Below are positions 36,048-37,365 of a stretch of 37,365 nt of DNA, in pieces (the stretch's first letter is position 1; each line of letters starts with the position of its first letter). A model generated the notes under the pieces. That model was given only the letters and a program-made list of their open reading frames with translations. It did not search any database and had not been told where the DNA came from. The DNA comes from an uncultured Ruminococcus sp. (GTDB lineage: Bacteria > Bacillota > Clostridia > Oscillospirales > Acutalibacteraceae): the NCBI GenBank assembly GCA_905234535.1, contig CAJOII010000039.1, forward strand, positions 1-37,365, given 5' to 3'. The position numbers were made by a program, and so were the translations under genes.

Positions 36048-36478
36048 TGAATTGCGGGAGTGGGAGGTCTACTTATTTTGCGAGCTTGATCGTGAGGAGC
36101 GGCCCGTCCCGATCCTCGTCGCGTGTCGGCTGACTTCGCCTCGGGCTGCTCGGCTCGTCATCCGCGCGCTTTGGAGGACACCGTTCACCGAAAACAATTC
36201 ACCGGATTGTTTTCGACTCACTGACCAAACGAGCAAAAGTACCCATCGATAGCATAACCCGCAGATCGTGTTTCGCTTCTTGTAAAAAAGAACAAGGCGC
36301 CCTGTCGGACACCTTGCGATTTTGGTACGTTGCACCAAAAAAGATATTATGTTTTTTGTGTTATCGGGAGCGTTTTCTCCTTCATAAACCAGGAGTCAAG
36401 AAGATGACTCTTAGTTTATTCTGTTTCTACGCACTTCTGATATAATACTTCTTGTAATAACAGTTTGCTGCAGCCCTC

Positions 36479-37290
36479 TCAGACCCTTACAATGATTTTT
36501 CCATTGACCCTGCCTTCGTCCTGGGCGATGATCGCTTCGCGGATGTTTTCAAAATTGAACACCATGCCGCTGACGGGGATAAGTTTATGGCGGTGCAGGA
36601 AAGCAAAGATATCATCCATGACCGGCTGAGTCGGGTAGTTGGAGAAGAAGCCGGTGAGATAGACGCCGTTGGGGATGTCCTTGATGGGATCAAATCCGTT
36701 CAAGGCATAGACGCCGCCCAAAAGCCCGGTCTGGCAGACGATTCCACCCTTTTCCACAGTGGTCAGCGTATCCTTCAGATTGCGGGGACCGATCAGGTCA
36801 AGAGCCTTGGTGATACCGTTTACCTTTCCCGCCAGTTTGCCTTCATCAATGACAGCCTCGTTCGCTTGGGCAATCAGCGGCAGCTTATCCTCTCTATGGG
36901 TAGTGGCGATCACTTTACAGCCCAATGCCTTGGCGATCTGTAAGGAAGCATACCCAAGCGCACAGGTCGCACCACGGATCATCAGCGTATCTTTCGCCGT
37001 CAAATGCAGGCATTCAAACAAACTGCCCCAAGCAGTAAAATACGTTTCCGGAACGGCTCCAAGCGCTTCCCATGACAGCTCGCTGCTTATCGGGAAAACG
37101 ATCCGTCGTGGCAAAAGCGCGTATTCGGCGTAACTGCCGTTGAAGCTGCGTCCCATACCGCCCATCAGCGCCACGATCTTTTGCCCGACAGCAAGTCCGC
37201 CGTCGGAGGGATCGGCAATCTCGCCCACGCATTCGATGCCGGGGATAATCGGTTTTTGGATATAGTCGATATAATGATATCAGGCTACAG
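36479..37290 (-). pseudogene. Zinc-type alcohol dehydrogenase/quinone reductase (MDR family), N-terminus apparently frameshifted
   Basis: YIDYIQKPIIPGIECVGEIADPSDGGLAVGQKIVALMGGMGRSFNGSYAEYALLP...MIRGATCALGYASLQIAKALGCKVIATT; in-frame TGA upstream and coding continues in another frame (ANGDIFVKQ). Confidence 0.7.
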
Positions 37291-37365
37291 TTTTTTGCTT
37301 GCTTTACAAAGATGTCGCCATTTGCCTGACCGCCGCTAAGCAGTCCTTGTCGTGATTAGTGATGA

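Noticed and set aside
36069-36338. ORFs 36040-36252 (+) and 36069-36338 (-) as genes
   Set aside because: They lie across hairpins and GC-rich repeat-like sequence, have no RBS and no recognisable domain.

Overview
The window looks like chromosome from a low/mid-GC Firmicute, probably Oscillospiraceae/Ruminococcus-like (inferred from gene families; no search was run). The left part carries a dockerin-type secreted protein split by an apparent frameshift, an FMN riboswitch plus RibU-like ECF transporter, ChbG/YdjC, NUDIX, a 23S rRNA uracil methyltransferase, a remnant of an Mrr-type nuclease, an L,D-transpeptidase, an orphan ABC binding protein, a stand-alone 5S rRNA unit, Sir2, rubrerythrin, a membrane-anchored cohesin-like protein, a GT-C-like membrane protein, and a TetR/MMPL efflux locus. 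The centre and right form a dense nitrogen-assimilation island: an Amt-PII fusion, glmS, type III glutamine synthetase, a domain-split glutamate synthase (GATase, FMN/Fe-S, ferredoxin, pyridine nucleotide oxidoreductase, GXGXG), a divergent GS-I-like protein and an ANTAR regulator, followed by pyrG and a MATE exporter. The most interesting signals are: (1) the GS-I-like protein, in which three metal-site Glu are replaced by Gln and the glutamate-binding motifs are altered, making it a candidate pseudoenzyme or sensor next to the ANTAR regulator; (2) a shared CAAAGGCGT box at hairpins or attenuators in the leaders of glnN, glt and amt; (3) a dispersed hairpin-bearing intergenic repeat placed just upstream of genes.
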